Origin: Erodium maritimum
Lineage: Eukaryota; Streptophyta; Magnoliopsida; Geraniales; Geraniaceae
Direction: 5' to 3'
Assembly: GCA_963921825.1 (NCBI GenBank)
Contig: OY997593.1
Coordinates: forward strand, 60,744,039 to 60,808,038
DNA: 64,000 nt
Made by a program: the position numbers and the translations under genes. A model generated the notes under the pieces. It did not search any database. It saw only the letters and a program-made list of their open reading frames with translations, and was not told where the DNA came from. Each line of letters opens with the position of its first letter. Position 1 is the stretch's first letter. Below, piece by piece: positions 1 to 12,594 of the stretch.

Positions 1-36
1 CCTTTAGATAACTTTATTTGTTATTTTATTGCTTAG

Positions 37-2297
37 GTCCAGTAAAAGAATGGGTGGCACTGGAAGGGGAAGGAAATGAGTCCCCGGTAATACGCATTGC
101 CCGCCCTGTGGTTCAGCTTGAAGGAACTAAGAAGAGACGTAGAGTAGCAATGGGAGATTATTGTTGGTCAGTTGGTGATAGAGTTGATGCTTTCATTCAG
201 GACAGGTATGGATAACCATAACATGGACAATGAAGTAAAATGCTAAAACTTTATTATAAAACAAAAATTAAATATGTTTTGTAGTGATTATCATCAGTAG
301 TACAACCTATGAATGGTTTGATTTTAAAACCTGTTATCATAGATTGAACGGTTTGTTTTGCTAATGGCCCTGTTTCATGCTTTGGGTTTCAGTGTTCATT
401 AAAAATAAGCTTGCGGAAAAACGCTAAATTATCGGCCAGAAATAATATTTTTAGAAATGTCTTGGTTTTATTTTTCAGTTGGTGGGAAGGAGTTATCACA
501 GAAAAGGACAAGAATGATGAAACTTCGTTTACCATCCTGTTTCCTGGTATAAGTTCATTTTTTATCTATATGCCAACCATTTCTGTGTACCTTCACTACC
601 ATAGATATAGGGAGGTTCAAATGGAAATTTTCTGGTTCTTATTGCAGCCCAAAATAAAACATCTGTTGTTCGAGCATGTCATCTCCGGCGGTCTCTCATC
701 TGGAAAGATGGTGAATGGGTTGAATGGTCCAGTACTGTAGCGAAGGACTTCACTAGCTGTGAGGTGATATGTGCTCCTTATCTTGTGCTCTAATGTGGAT
801 CTTGACTTAGTTATTTGTCAGTACTGAGCTAGAAATTTGATGTTCAGGGTGATACACCACAGGAGAAGCGCTTGAAGATGACCACAGCTGAGGTGGAGAT
901 CAAAGACAAGGATGAAATCTCAAAAAGAAACGATGCAGAACCTGGGAAAACTGAAGAGCCAAGATTACCGGGGTTGTCTGCGAATGATAAAGTATTCAAT
1001 ATTGGTAAGAACACTAAAGATGAAAATAGGCCTGGCACCCTCAGAACAGCACGGACTGGCTTGCAGAAGGAAGGATCTAGAGTGGTTTTTGGAGTTCCTA
1101 AACCTGGCAAAAAGAGGAAATTTATGGAAGTAAGCAAACATTATGTTGGAGATCAGGCCAGGAAAGCTAACGAGGCTAAGGATTCAGCTAAAATTTCAAA
1201 ATATCTGATGCCTCAAGGATCGGGATCTCGTGGATGGAGAACTAATTCCAAAACTGATCTAAAGGAAAAGCGAGTTGCTGAATCCAAGCTTAAGTCTGGC
1301 ATATCTGGAAAATCAAGTAGTGTTTCAAGTAGAACTCTGAGGAAGAATGACCCTTCTGCTGAGACTGTAGCTGCTTCTGACAGTGGCAACGTATCAGATA
1401 ATCAAGCTCAGATCAGGGACTCTATTGATCATGTTGAGAATGCATCTGGAAAGGACAAAACAATGGAATTTGGATCATTATCCAGCAATGGTGAGGGTCC
1501 TATCTTATATCCTTCAGTTCCTCAGCAATCAAATGCTCTGCCCTCAAAGAAAGCAGGCACATCAGATGCTAGATCCGAGCGGGCCAATAAAGGAAAGCTT
1601 GCACCTATTGTGGCAGGGGGTAGGCTTCCCAAAATTGATGAGGACAAAGTTTCTAGTGGCAAAGCTACCAAATCAGTGTCTGAAATTGTTGAGCCTCGTA
1701 GATCAGTTCGCAGAATTCAGCCAACCTCAAGAGTAAGTTTGAGGGAAAATGCCACTCAACTACCCTTAAGTATGCACCATTCTCAACTAACTACCCCTAA
1801 GTTTTAAAAGTTTTTGACCACCCCTTACTTTTTTTAGTCTCTCCGTCAACTTTTGGGTGTGAAATGACAAAAATACTATTTTCGGCATTTCACACCCAAA
1901 AGTTGATGAAATTGGGGTAAATTGAGACGAAAAAGGTTATGGGTAGTTAGTTGAGAATGATGTATACTTAAGGACAACTGAGTGAGATTATCCCTTAGAT
2001 TAATTTTGAAAATTTTGAGAAATATCATGTTGTGATTTTCAAGGTTCTTGTTTTGAGCGTTTCAATATTGTTGGCCACAGCTTTTAGAAGGTCTGCAAAG
2101 TTCGTTGATCATCTCAAAAATTCCTTCCTTTTCGCATGACAGAAGCCACAAGAACAAGAGTGCATCCAGAAGTATGAATTTCCTCTCTCAGTATTTATTT
2201 TAATCCTGGATAGAACCTCTCAGATATATACACTGAAGTAGCAGCTTTTGCTAATAAACTGAATGTTTTGATTGTAACAGTGAACAACAATGGTTAA
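37..2297 (+). CDS. G2484-1: Agenet/Tudor-domain protein, G2484-1 type (3' part of gene)
   Basis: Six exons can be joined in frame: 37-205, 479-546, 648-763, 848-1732, 2081-2171 and 2281-2297, all with GT-AG introns; the 5' part lies left of the window. The first three exons encode a tandem Agenet (plant Tudor-like) region with the motifs GDYCWSVGDRVDAF, SWWEGVITEKDKND and SLIWKDGEWVEWS. Exon 4 (885 nt) encodes a basic, Ser/Lys-rich, probably disordered tail with the block VFGVPKPGKKRKFMEVSKHY, which I recognise from the plant G2484-1 family. The short last exons give RRIQPTSRLLEGLQSS and a Met-Asn-Asn-Asn-Gly end before TAA. Family knowledge: Agenet domains bind methylated histones or act as chromatin or RNA adaptors, so a nuclear role is inferred. 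An inverted-repeat MITE fills most of the intron after exon 4. Reading through that intron's donor would add 25 codons before a stop. Confidence 0.9.
1743..1994. mobile_element. Foldback MITE in an intron of the Agenet gene
   Basis: The arms pair over almost the whole 252 bp: the stretch from 1753 (CACTCAACTACCCTTAAGTA) is the near-perfect reverse complement of the stretch ending at 1984, and the inner arms (about 1845-1870 and 1890-1912) also pair. The outer ends read GGGAAAAT and, on the other strand, GGGATAAT. Flanking 9-mers TAAGTTTGA and TTAGATTAA agree at only six positions, so the target duplication is doubtful. The element begins about 10 nt after the splice donor at 1733. No coding capacity. 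Confidence 0.75.
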
Positions 2298-2987
2298 GAG
2301 AAAGATGTGCAGAACTCATGGAGTCAAGAACTAAATGGTTTATTGGATTTGCTCAAAGCAAGATGTGCACTCCAGTTCAGAGCATTGTTCAATGTGTATA
2401 ATAATGGTAGTAGAAAACTAGAATGGAAATTCTCACTTCCTTGTTAAGTTATAGTCTTGCAGTTAGATGTTCATATTGATTTTGATTCACTTGAGTTATG
2501 AATTTAATTTAGTCCCAATGGGTTGTATATGGAAATTCTGGATTTGGAAGTTGCACCTTTTGCTGTTGGTCTCTTGTGTGTTTAGTCCCTTCAGAATTAT
2601 GTCGACTTTGTACCCAGAAACTCAATGTATGAGAGCTCCATTAGTGCTGCATAAGCACAAATGGAGTTAACAATTTTATGCTTCTTCAAAATAGGCGGTC
2701 TGTTATGACTAATATATTTAGTAAGGAATGTAAATAAGCTATTATGAACAATTGCAACCCACCATCAGTATAATTTCCTATACAGATACAGACAATTTGA
2801 GTGATCTAATCCAAAGTGCATAAAAACAGATATCAGATGACGTTGGAGCTTGCTTAAAACTCCAAATACTTGGCAGAATAAACTACAATGCTCCTGATAA
2901 ATGCCTCCTACCATAGAAGGAAAAGGATTTGGGCCACAGCATGACAAGAAGGTGCCTTCTTTTCTATCATCTACCCTAAAACTCTGT
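2298..2987. other. Convergent intergenic spacer
   Basis: About 690 bp separate the stop codons of two genes that run toward each other. It must hold both 3' UTRs and polyadenylation regions. I see no extra gene or repeat in it. Confidence 0.6.
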
Positions 2988-5900
2988 TCACTCTGGTAAA
3001 ATTGCACTTGCAATGTCCACTGTAGTTGCTGGACCTTCTCCAGTTCCTCCACTTAGTCTTTGTAAACTTTTCTCATGCTGGAAGTTCCTGTTCGGTCTTG
3101 GTTCAGTTTTATCTGAGGCAACATCTTCAATATCATCATCCATAAATGGTTTCTCACAGACACAAGAATATGGATATTCATGAAATTCGCCTCTTCCTGG
3201 TCTCATCTCATCTGGCTCTCCCATGAATCCCCTCTGGGCTGACTTTACCTTCTTGGCAAATGCATCCCAATTCGTTTCGTGTCTCGTCATGAATAACGAA
3301 CTGAGTTTTTTTGCATTTGGTCTAATGGTTCTCTTATGCCCCATGTATCTCCTACCATTCAAGACACAATATCGAAAATCAAATAAAAATGCTGGTAAAG
3401 AAAGAATAAAATAAGAATGAATTCCCATGTATAAAATTAGAATAACCCAACAATAGTAATCCCAATGATGCAATGATAAAATTGATGGAAATAACAGTAA
3501 AGAAACACATTTTACATGCCAGATATCTCTATATATCATGCAGCATATATTTTCATATAGGCCATCCTAGAAGCACATATCCTTACATTTTATCAACAGA
3601 CAAGAATGTGATATCATAAGAGGCTAACTTATATTGAACAAGCATGCACATTGCTGTAATACATGTTCTTTTGTGCAAGTTAAGGAATCCAAAGCAGTCT
3701 TCAACCTTCCCATATCTGCTCCAAATATGTATCCTCTTTTTCTTGTGAATCAATAAATTGCATCTAGTTAGGAAATCCTCTGATTATGTCATGTGAAGTT
3801 ATGTTCTGCATATAAACTATCTACTATGAGGATTAGGTCATATTCTAGTAAGTAGTAACCAAAACTAGAAGAGCAACTGTACCTAACTGAACCCCTATAC
3901 TAAATAGGATAACTCAATTAATCTTGCATGTTAATACTTGGGTTGACAGTGGTCTTATGTAAATGACTTTGGAAGTTTCCCAACAAACAACACATCAATT
4001 TCCTTCTGCATGTTATTCAGAGCTAAAAGGGTAGGGAAAGCCAACAGTATTATTTTAATTTCCCAGTGAAGATGTTCACCCCTCCCCCAAATATTTATGG
4101 TGGTGAGATTGAGATTTATGCACAATTCACGAACATTCTTCAAATTCCCCAATTAGTTTCAAGTTAGAGTGGAATATGAAAATCATTTTATGGCATGATA
4201 GTGGCATTGGTATATCTAGTGTCTATATAATAAGTTCTTACACACAACTATCTTTTGTCCTGTCCAAACTTCCCTCATTTTATTTTCTCTCACAGTAGCC
4301 CTCAATACTAGCACTGCATCATTTCACATCATTAACACAAAAAACACGTTGTTCACTTCACTACAAAGAAAATGAGCTAGGTTTCTTACCTCCGTCCTGC
4401 AAGAATCTTGGCCATATTTCCATTATTGTTTGTAACAAATACGTCACTTTCATCAGATACAATGTAGTCAATAGCAGCAAGGCGAGAAGAAAATGGGAGA
4501 AAAGGTGTCAGCTCTTCACCAGCGAGCATCTCCTTCGTATAAAAGTTCGGAAAGAGTTCTTTAAGAGGCCGTAGAGTCTCTTCTCCACCATATATTTCTC
4601 CAGAAGCAACATAAATATATGTGTCATTAGTAAATCCAAGCGCCCGCAGCATTAAGCCGACTTCATGAGGAGTAAGTGGACATTTGCCACGCTTTCGCTC
4701 TCCCTCGGGACTTATAACCTGTACAGATAAAAGGGGGTTTCAGAATTTGCATTAAGCACATGGTTGTGACTTCTACATTAACAAGTATGGTAAACCAAAT
4801 TTTCTAGTAACTAAGACCCAACTCACAAGACAATTATTTACACAATCATGATTTTCATGTCCAAGCAGATAAGATGAATAATGGTATGTATAACAATGAT
4901 CAGAAGTCATGAATGAAATCAATCTCACCGGTAACGTTTCCCATCGCTTTCTAATTTCACCAAGTTCATGTCTCTCTTTTTCACCTCCACCATAGTAACA
5001 CCCCGAGAATGCTAACATATCAGGTTCAAACCTGTCAGTAAAGCAGTTTCAGGGCACAGAAAAAAGGCAACCCAACTTTACGTGGATAACATCATATATT
5101 TAATGCATGCATGCAGTTAGCCTTTTCTGCTTTATACATGCACATGCATATCAATACAGAAGCAATACTGGTTGGATCCACTGATTCAAAGGTCCAGATG
5201 AGTTCTTAGTAGTTTTTATTAGAGTGTGCCCCTATATCTATATGCTAATAACTATTTTTCAGTTTGACGATTCAATTACAAGATATGTAAAAAAAATACA
5301 TGTACATGCGCACAAATACATTATGACATGACAGACATTCTCAAACATTACATCAAGCAGGGGCAAGGCTCTATAATTTAGATTTTATTAATATTCCTTT
5401 TCATGAAGATCTAAATGAACCATTGACAAGCACTTTGTGTCAAGTTTACATAAACAAACCTTAAGTGAATGGCAATATATCGGTTGGCCATCTTGCGCAT
5501 TCTCATGACAAGTTTCTGGCCAAGTTTTCGTATAGGTTTAGTAAATCTCAGAGCATGATAGTTGACCCGGCAACGCAATTTTTGTAGCTCTTCATCAAGA
5601 TTACTTGCAAGCCTATAATCAAACTTCGTCAATTGCACAACCTAAAAAAGATTTAAATGTTAGATACCTCAGAGCAAGACAACTAGTGCATGAAAACAAA
5701 GCTGGGCAAAAAACTATCTATTGGACTGGAGAAAATTACTAAAACTATTTATTTGCAGTTTAAATAGGCAGAAGTGCGGTTGATTTATGTGAGTAGATAC
5801 TTCAAAACTTCAACAAGTTCTACAAGGAAATGTGCGCTAAAGATTTAAGAACAAGTAAAAGTTAAAATGTCGAATTGGTAAAGCACCCTTACATGTCTCC

Positions 5901-8076
5901 TCATGAGAATGGGAAGAACTTGATCTAGATAATATTCAGGAGCTGATTTCCTCGGGACACGCATGGTGTATGGAGGTTTGTCCATAGAACGCATAACTTT
6001 GTCAGGTACTCTTTTTACAATAGTTACATCCTTTGAAAGGAAAGAAATGAACCAATCAACATCAAATATATTGGCGAAGTCGCTGCATATCAAACACAAG
6101 GCATCTTTCAGAATTTGATGATCATCACTCTAGTTTGCAGTATGCATGCAGCCATGAAAAATTATCATTCGAATTTGATAGTACAGGTTCTGAAATCTCA
6201 GTAGCTTAACTTACCTATCATCTTTCCAGAAGGAGTAATGATCCAACTCAGGTACTACGAGCGTAGCATTAAGAATTCGTGCAACAACAACAGCGTCTGT
6301 TATCTGAATGCAGAAAGTTACTGTAATTACTAAATAGTAATCATTTTCGTTTCTAATTTACCTAAGATCACTGTAACGGCCTGAATAGAAAACCACTCTC
6401 AATAACATCACTCATACTGATAGCAATTTGCCAAAGCTTATTGTCTCAAACTGATAGAATGAATAAGATTCTATAGCTGGAAAATTTATACTTTGAAAGT
6501 CAACACACTCATTTTAGTTGCTAAATATCCTTTAACATGGTATTTTTTTAGCATGTTGCGACTGAAAAATATTTACTACTTACTCCAGTCCTTTGTTGAT
6601 TAAGACCTCCACTTGTTGCAATAAGCAGATATCCTTTTGACGACCGCTCCGCAGCTAAAATGCAGAAAGTATTGCAGATATTTGTCAGTTTGCTGAAACT
6701 AGGAATGAAAAAACAAGTGGCCATCAAATAGAATCAAGCTACTTTTGAATGCATGCAAAGTTATGATGCAAAAATCTGAGAATGACTACCTTTATATTTC
6801 ACACAAACTAAGGTGATTCTAATTCACACAAACTAAGCATCGTCCAAGCAGAGCCTAAATAGTGACTTCGGGGTCACAAGGCAGCAAACTTGTTGTTGCA
6901 TTAAGGCCCGACCTTTGATGATAGCTAAATGTGAGTGCAAAATATAACAACAGTTTATGTAGCCATATCAGAACCCATAACTTATACTAGGCATCTAAAT
7001 TTGATAAAATTTTGTGCCAAAATTCTCAGCATTGAAGTACGATTTAACTTACAAGCATAATGAGGACCTCTGTCGCTGCATCCATAATAGAATTTTGAAA
7101 AGCTTGACTTCCATATATCAATAGGCGCACGACGACTCTCATCCTACATTTTACCAACAAGATTAAATTTTATGAAAGTAAAAGTGGAACTACAAATACC
7201 AATCAAAAAACACAATGTATAGATGATGAAAGGTCAAGGAAGCCCACAGATAAGTTTTGTAATCTAGCCCAACAGGGACTCTTTTGCTTTTTCTAGGAAA
7301 TCAGGACTACATCTGCAAGTCCACGGTCTACAGTATAAAAACAGTTGGAAGTATTAAAAGGTGGAATATCACATCTAAAGAGTTTGTAGCTCAGCTGATA
7401 TACAGACTATTCTCCTCTACGAACTCACGATTTTAATCACCTACACCAGCATACTCAGAATTCAAACAGGGTGTCAATCTAAGGGATGGGTAATGACACC
7501 TAATCAACCAAACACATTACAGTTATGATTAGCTGAATGACGGTGAAATCCCTATTGATTTTGTTTCCAGAAAAATGTACCTCCCATCACCATCTAAGGA
7601 CTTCACAGGCATTCTATTCAAGGAACTCCATCACTCAAAAATAACCCCAATTGGCATCATCAATTACCGCAAAAAAAGGTACATTAATAACTTTCTTGTC
7701 AAATTGGTAACAACCCAATTTCAGAAATGCACCATCATCATACACAACTGATTTCAGCAAAATCTCCTACACCGTTGAGAAACCCTAAACTAATTCAGAC
7801 TTAACAATAATGTGTTAGTGGGAAATTTACCAGTCTGTTGAACAAGCTCCTCTTCACCAGGTGTTGAGACCACTCAAAATCAGACGCGACGTGACCCATA
7901 AACAGAGATACCATACCCAGCCCGAAAAGAAGCAACCCAAAAACCAGAGACCATGAGATCGGCGTTATCTGCCATCTTACGAAGCTCTTGTGATGCTTAC
8001 AGTGGCTCTGCTGCTGCTGCTTCAACGCCAAGTTGGCCGATACCATGCTAAATCTCCACGCCTTTGAGACGCCCAT
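2988..8076 (-). CDS. Plant protein O-fucosyltransferase family (GT106-like, type II membrane protein)
   Basis: Nine exons on the minus strand join in frame to 554 residues: 8076-7831, 7143-7053, 6654-6584, 6303-6215, 6082-5893, 5641-5460, 5031-4929, 4718-4390 and 3351-2988. All introns are GT-AG. Residues 1-38 are a basic, Gln-rich cytosolic tail and about 39-61 form one membrane anchor, as expected for a Golgi type II glycosyltransferase. Family motifs follow in order: GGLNQQRTGITDAVVVAR, HYSFWKDDSDFANIFDVDWF, YIAIHLRFEPDMLAFSGC, CPLTPHEVGLMLRALGF, YVASGEIYGG and DESDVFVTNNNGNMAKIL. The C-terminus has the family-typical GEFHEYPYSC. The family transfers fucose from GDP-fucose, or is predicted to; wall or adhesion roles are known for some members, but the substrate here is unknown. 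The Met at 8076 is chosen because it directly precedes the anchor. No exon carries a stop or frameshift, so the gene looks functional. Confidence 0.93.
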
Positions 8077-9063
8077 TCGAATTCAACTTCGCCGCAGGTA
8101 TCATAGCACTCACTCCAAACCCGCTCTATGACCACCGAGAGACAAAGAGTAACTCAAGAAGTACAAATGTAAATAATGCAAAATATCCGATGGCTCTAGT
8201 GACCGTCCCAATTGCGGTGCCACCTGTTCCCCAGTTCCTGATTTAGGGTTTCACGGTGGAGACGACACTGTGCAGAGCTCTCGAAGTGTTGTTTGGGAGG
8301 CAATGGAGGTTCTAGAGAGAGTGAGAAGAGTGCGAGTGAGGATAGAGAAAATAGACAGTGCAAGCTTTTTCAGTAATTATTTTCCTTTTATGACAAAGTT
8401 ATAAAATATAAAAGGAAAGTTTTGAATCGTACTCCGATTTTTTTTTTTTTTTTGTGATCAAAACAAAAGAAGATAATTGTTTATTTATTTTTATGGGATT
8501 AATAAAAAAACTCAAATAATTCTATTTAAATATACACACTTTATTGGGATATTTTTGTTGTTTATATTTTATAAAAAAACGTTCAAAATTTAACATTGTT
8601 GAAATAAAATAATAGCTTTAAAATTAAAAAATAAAGAGACTTAAATTTCGTTTTTTTAATAAAAATAATCTTTTTTTATTATATGTATAAATTTATGTGT
8701 TATCATATGAGGATTTTCCTAAAAAGAATATAAGAAACAAGAGGGATAGACGATCCATGTGGATATGAAAAGGAGATACTTTCTCCGGTTTACAAGGAAC
8801 GGACACCAATGATAATGTCTACCGTAACCGGTGGTCCGTTTTTTTATCAGTCTTGGTTCCGTTTCCCGTTATCGAAAATAAGACACTCATTCAAGGGTAA
8901 ATTTGGAATGCTAACTTAAATGGATACCAGATCTTAGGTATGCTACATTAAAAACCATGGGTTGGTTTTAGGCGGACATGAGTCATGGGCCACATCTATC
9001 AAGTCATCACATTGTCTGATTGAACTTATTTATTTTTCTTTTCATATATTATGTTTCATCACA
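8077..9063. other. 5' flank of the O-fucosyltransferase gene and AT-rich spacer
   Basis: The first 250 bp should contain the 5' UTR and promoter of the minus-strand gene. From about 8350 to 8720 the sequence is very AT-rich with a poly-T run near 8440-8453. I see no gene or clear element up to the target duplication at 9064. Confidence 0.5.
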
Positions 9064-9079
9064 AAGTTGTGTATTTGTT

Positions 9080-10119
9080 TTTTTTGTTTGTGGAACGAGT
9101 AATTGGGGAAGTGTATTAATGAAAAATGTAAACTATACAGAGTAGGGCGTAAAAGCTTTGGGTTTCATATATATGATCTAGTTGTCTGTAGTCAACCCGA
9201 CGCTCATGGATCCGTTGAAAAATACTACTTTTGATTGCAGATACTAACTCAAGACATCCCATTGCCAACACTTCAAAAGTACGAGACTGAAAAATAAAAG
9301 TCCAACAACCTAACAAAATAAAATAGTCCAAACTAAAACGATAAAGCTCATAAATCAGATAGAGATAGAGTGCTCTAAATGTGGTTTCCCCGAGACTGCC
9401 CAGTACCGGCTATCACGGGTCTGTGATTATAGGCCCATGTATGACCTTCCCTCCCCCGTCGGGTCTCCTCATTTTTCCGAAGGAGGTTGTGACACCTCCA
9501 CCTGTATAGCATGCTCCTCCTCCTCATCCCTCAGACTTTGACCCTGAGGGATTATACATGTAAACTCCATAGCCTTGTCCTCGTCTTCCCAATCTGGTAC
9601 CGGAAGTCGCCCCTATCGGGGGTTTTGGTGGATTTGAGGGATACTTGTTTGAATCCGCCATTGCAAGAGTCGAGCGGATCGGGGCAGATGAAATCTTTGA
9701 CGTCCCTCGCAGACGTGACATCGCCTGTTCGGGATCAGCTTGGGGTCGGCAAAGGGCCGACCAGGTCAAAACTTGCTCTGGTGCGGATGAGCGAAGCCGG
9801 GGGGTTCGTGTAAATCCTCCGGATCAGTCCCAGTCACCGTGGTATGGTCGTGCTGAGTAGTAGGCATCGAGATGGGACTCGAATACATTGAGGCCGAAAG
9901 AGGGTCGGTTGAGGAAAGGCTCATATCAGGTAGGAAGGGGTTGGGCGTCTGGGTTGTGGTTATAGCACTTGGGTTCATCGGTTTTGGCTGGTTAGAATCC
10001 ATGGAAAACTGGATTCAATGGAGGGAGATGATTTTTGAAAGAGGTGTGTGAAGAAGAAAGAAAGAGGGGAGAGCGGCGGATTTTCAAACCCTACATACGT
10101 TTCTTGCGTCTATTACCCC
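9080..10119 (-). mobile_element. Short A-tailed retroposon, LINE deletion derivative (copy A)
   Basis: A perfect 16-bp direct repeat, AAGTTGTGTATTTGTT, lies at 9064-9079 and 10120-10135. Just inside the left copy is a T run, which is the 3' poly(A) tail of a minus-strand insertion. This is the signature of target-primed reverse transcription. Inside, minus-strand reading frames at 10002-9766 and 9769-9524 are Pro/Ser/Thr-rich and resemble the start of a plant LINE ORF1, but no endonuclease or reverse transcriptase is present. At 1040 bp it would depend on a full-length LINE for movement. Four or five similar elements occur in this window. Confidence 0.8.
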
Positions 10120-10135
10120 AAGTTGTGTATTTGTT

Positions 10136-10579
10136 AGGACAACAAAAACCAAGTTAAATTAAGTAATAAGTTATATTTCCTATTATTAGGAATTTAACTA
10201 AATCAGTTTCTTTTGTGAACTCCAGACCAAAAACTTTTATGGACCTCTAGGATCTTGTTTCATCTCATCTTTTTACGTCTCTTTGGATTATTTCATCACC
10301 GTAGTATAGTCTGCCCTCTTCGGGATTCCTCCACCCCTACTCTTAGTATCGCTTGTCACAGTCGCCTTCGTACAACCCGTTCATCATGTCAACTCCCATC
10401 ACCCCCACACGGTTATCATAATATACCCCCAACTCCTTCCCTTTTTGAATCCACTCCCTCTGATCATGTTGCCAGCTCCCTCTAGAGAATTCATCAAACC
10501 AATCCGTCCGAGAAGGAAATGAGGCAGATCAACACGCCCTTTGCCTGACACGAGGATAAATATGAAGTGTCTCCTGAAC
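10136..10579. other. Non-coding spacer, target site of the gypsy element
   Basis: No gene or convincing element seen. The last five bases, TGAAC (10575-10579), match TGAAT after the right LTR (22170-22174) at four positions and are the likely, slightly decayed, target duplication of the Ty3/gypsy insertion. Confidence 0.5.
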
Positions 10580-11328
10580 TGTCACGCCCCAAATTCAGTA
10601 GAACCGAATCCGGAACGCGAACGGTGAAACAATAAAATCATTTTCAAACCTTTTAAATGAATCGCTTAAAAATCACAGGTTAATTAATCAAAATAATAAT
10701 TCACAACTCAAAAGTACGTCCCAACAAGCGGACAAAAAAAACAAGGCGTACGTCGCTAGACTCAAAAGGAAACCCGGACTCCCGCTCCTAGCTCTTCAAG
10801 CTTCGAGAGCTCACCTAGTCCGTCTCGCGACCAGTACCTGTAGGAAAAACAGCTAGGGGTGAGCGTTCGCTCACCACCACGGATAACAGACTGACTACGG
10901 CATACTAGCAGACAATGCCAGTAACCCCAACAATAAACCCAACACCGGGGACTACTATCCCCAACTCAAGTAACACGACTGATACACAACTGTTACTTTC
11001 CCTAACCGACTCAACACCCGGACACGTAATGTAGACCCGACACAACGATTACGACTTCCTCCAAAGACACGAAAGGTAACCACTCAACACCCAAGATCAC
11101 AAAGGATCGCACACCAAACAAGATCGCAAAGGATCGCACTCCAGCTGCTCGGTGCCCACACAACTTTTCCCGACACGACGGTCGGATCAGGCGGTCGACC
11201 TGTCGCACTTTTCCCGACACACAATCGGATCAGGCGGTCGACCTGTCACACCCCATCCTCAGGTAACCAGAATCACAATCACAATCACAAGCAAAGTTCA
11301 ACAAACAGCAACAACACCGGTTTAACAC

Positions 11329-11704
11329 TCCACAGGCACTCATGGCCACCCAAGACACCAACAGTAAAACACGGGTTCAACAACCCCACGGGCACTCATG
11401 GCCACCCAAGACATCAACAGTAAAACACGGGTTCAACAACCCCATAGGAACTCATGGCCACCCAAGACATCAACAGTAACTCACGGGCTCAACAACCCCA
11501 CGGGCACTCATGGCCACCCAAGACACACCAACAGTAAAATACGGGTTTAACAACCCCACGGGCACTCATGGCCACCCAAGACGCACCAACAGTAAAAATA
11601 CGGGTTTAACAACCCCACAGGCACTCATGGCCACCCAAGACGCACCAACAGTAAAATACGGGTTTAACAACCCCACGGGCACTCATGGCCACCCAAGACG
11701 CAAA
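11329..11704. repeat. Seven-copy 56-59 bp minisatellite inside the LTR
   Basis: CATGGCCACCCAAG recurs at 11341, 11397, 11453, 11509, 11567, 11626 and 11684, each within a unit that also holds CAACAACCCCACGGGCACT. The right LTR has the same array at about 20130-20500. Short reading frames in the array (for instance 11510-11746) are products of the repeat, not genes. Confidence 0.9.
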
Positions 11705-12522
11705 CTAAACATTCAACCTCCGGGCATAACCAAATGCCTCCAGTAATTCTAATATCGATAAGTTCACTGCTCCTACGACACTACTAAGTGTCACATGCAT
11801 TTCTATTGTTCGATACGTTCCCGTATCATACGACACCATCCGGTGTCGCCTGCCTTTCTATTGTTCGATAAACTTACTTAACCCACGACACCCAAGTGTC
11901 ACATGCATTTCTACTGTTAACTTTCCCTAGTCAGGGCCGAGATCCGGCTACTTTTCCCTACCTCGTATGCTTTCCCAAAAGCTCGCAACCAAGCTCCGAC
12001 GTGATCACGATCACTCTCCTAGCTTTCCCTTTCCTCGGTCGGTGGCACGATCTAATAAGAACACAGTTTAAAACACTTTTAAGTTCGCAGGCATAAACTG
12101 AATTTTAATATACTTGACGCCCAAATGTAACCCCGACAATGTCGATCACTCCCAAACTTCCCAATTACTCGACATTGTCGATAATGGACCTGGAAAGGCC
12201 CGTTTCGCCCGACCCGGCGAATCTGCCCAGGATTTGAAAACGTCCTTCCGGGGCTCCGAAAATTCCCGTTTTCATTTCCACGATCTTAGAATAATTCAAG
12301 GATTCCTAAGCACTCGACGGAATCACTTTCCGACTTCCGAGTAATTTAATTCGTGTTTAAAGTTTCTAAACCCGTCATTTACAACTTTTACAATTTAATT
12401 CCAAAATTCGTTCCGGGTGTGAATTAACGACTTGGGTATCGTCCTAAACCACCCGAACACGAAAACCCGATACCCGAGCATGTGGGACCCACACGTCCAT
12501 CCTTGGCCGTGGGTGACTAGGG

Positions 12523-12594
12523 CCGGTCCACCATGGTGGTGGCCGGTCCTAGCTCCGGCCGGTCCACCATGGTGGTGGTCGGTCCTAGCTCCGG
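12523..12594. repeat. 36-bp palindrome-bearing tandem duplication in the left LTR
   Basis: Two head-to-tail 36-bp units (12523-12558 and 12559-12594) share CCGGTCCACCATGGTGGTGG, which contains the perfect palindrome CCACCATGGTGG. The right LTR has only one unit (21333-21368), so the duplication or loss happened after insertion. Confidence 0.85.

Noticed and set aside
4773-6099. Minus-strand frames as separate small genes
   Set aside because: They are exons of the O-fucosyltransferase gene with read-through into introns.
9360-9440. Plus-strand Cys-rich stretch (CSKCGFPET) as a zinc finger
   Set aside because: It is short, out of any larger frame, and antisense to a retroposon; one CxxC is not enough.
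11510-11746. Repetitive 78-codon frame
   Set aside because: It is a translation of the LTR minisatellite; frame and length follow from the 56-59 bp unit.
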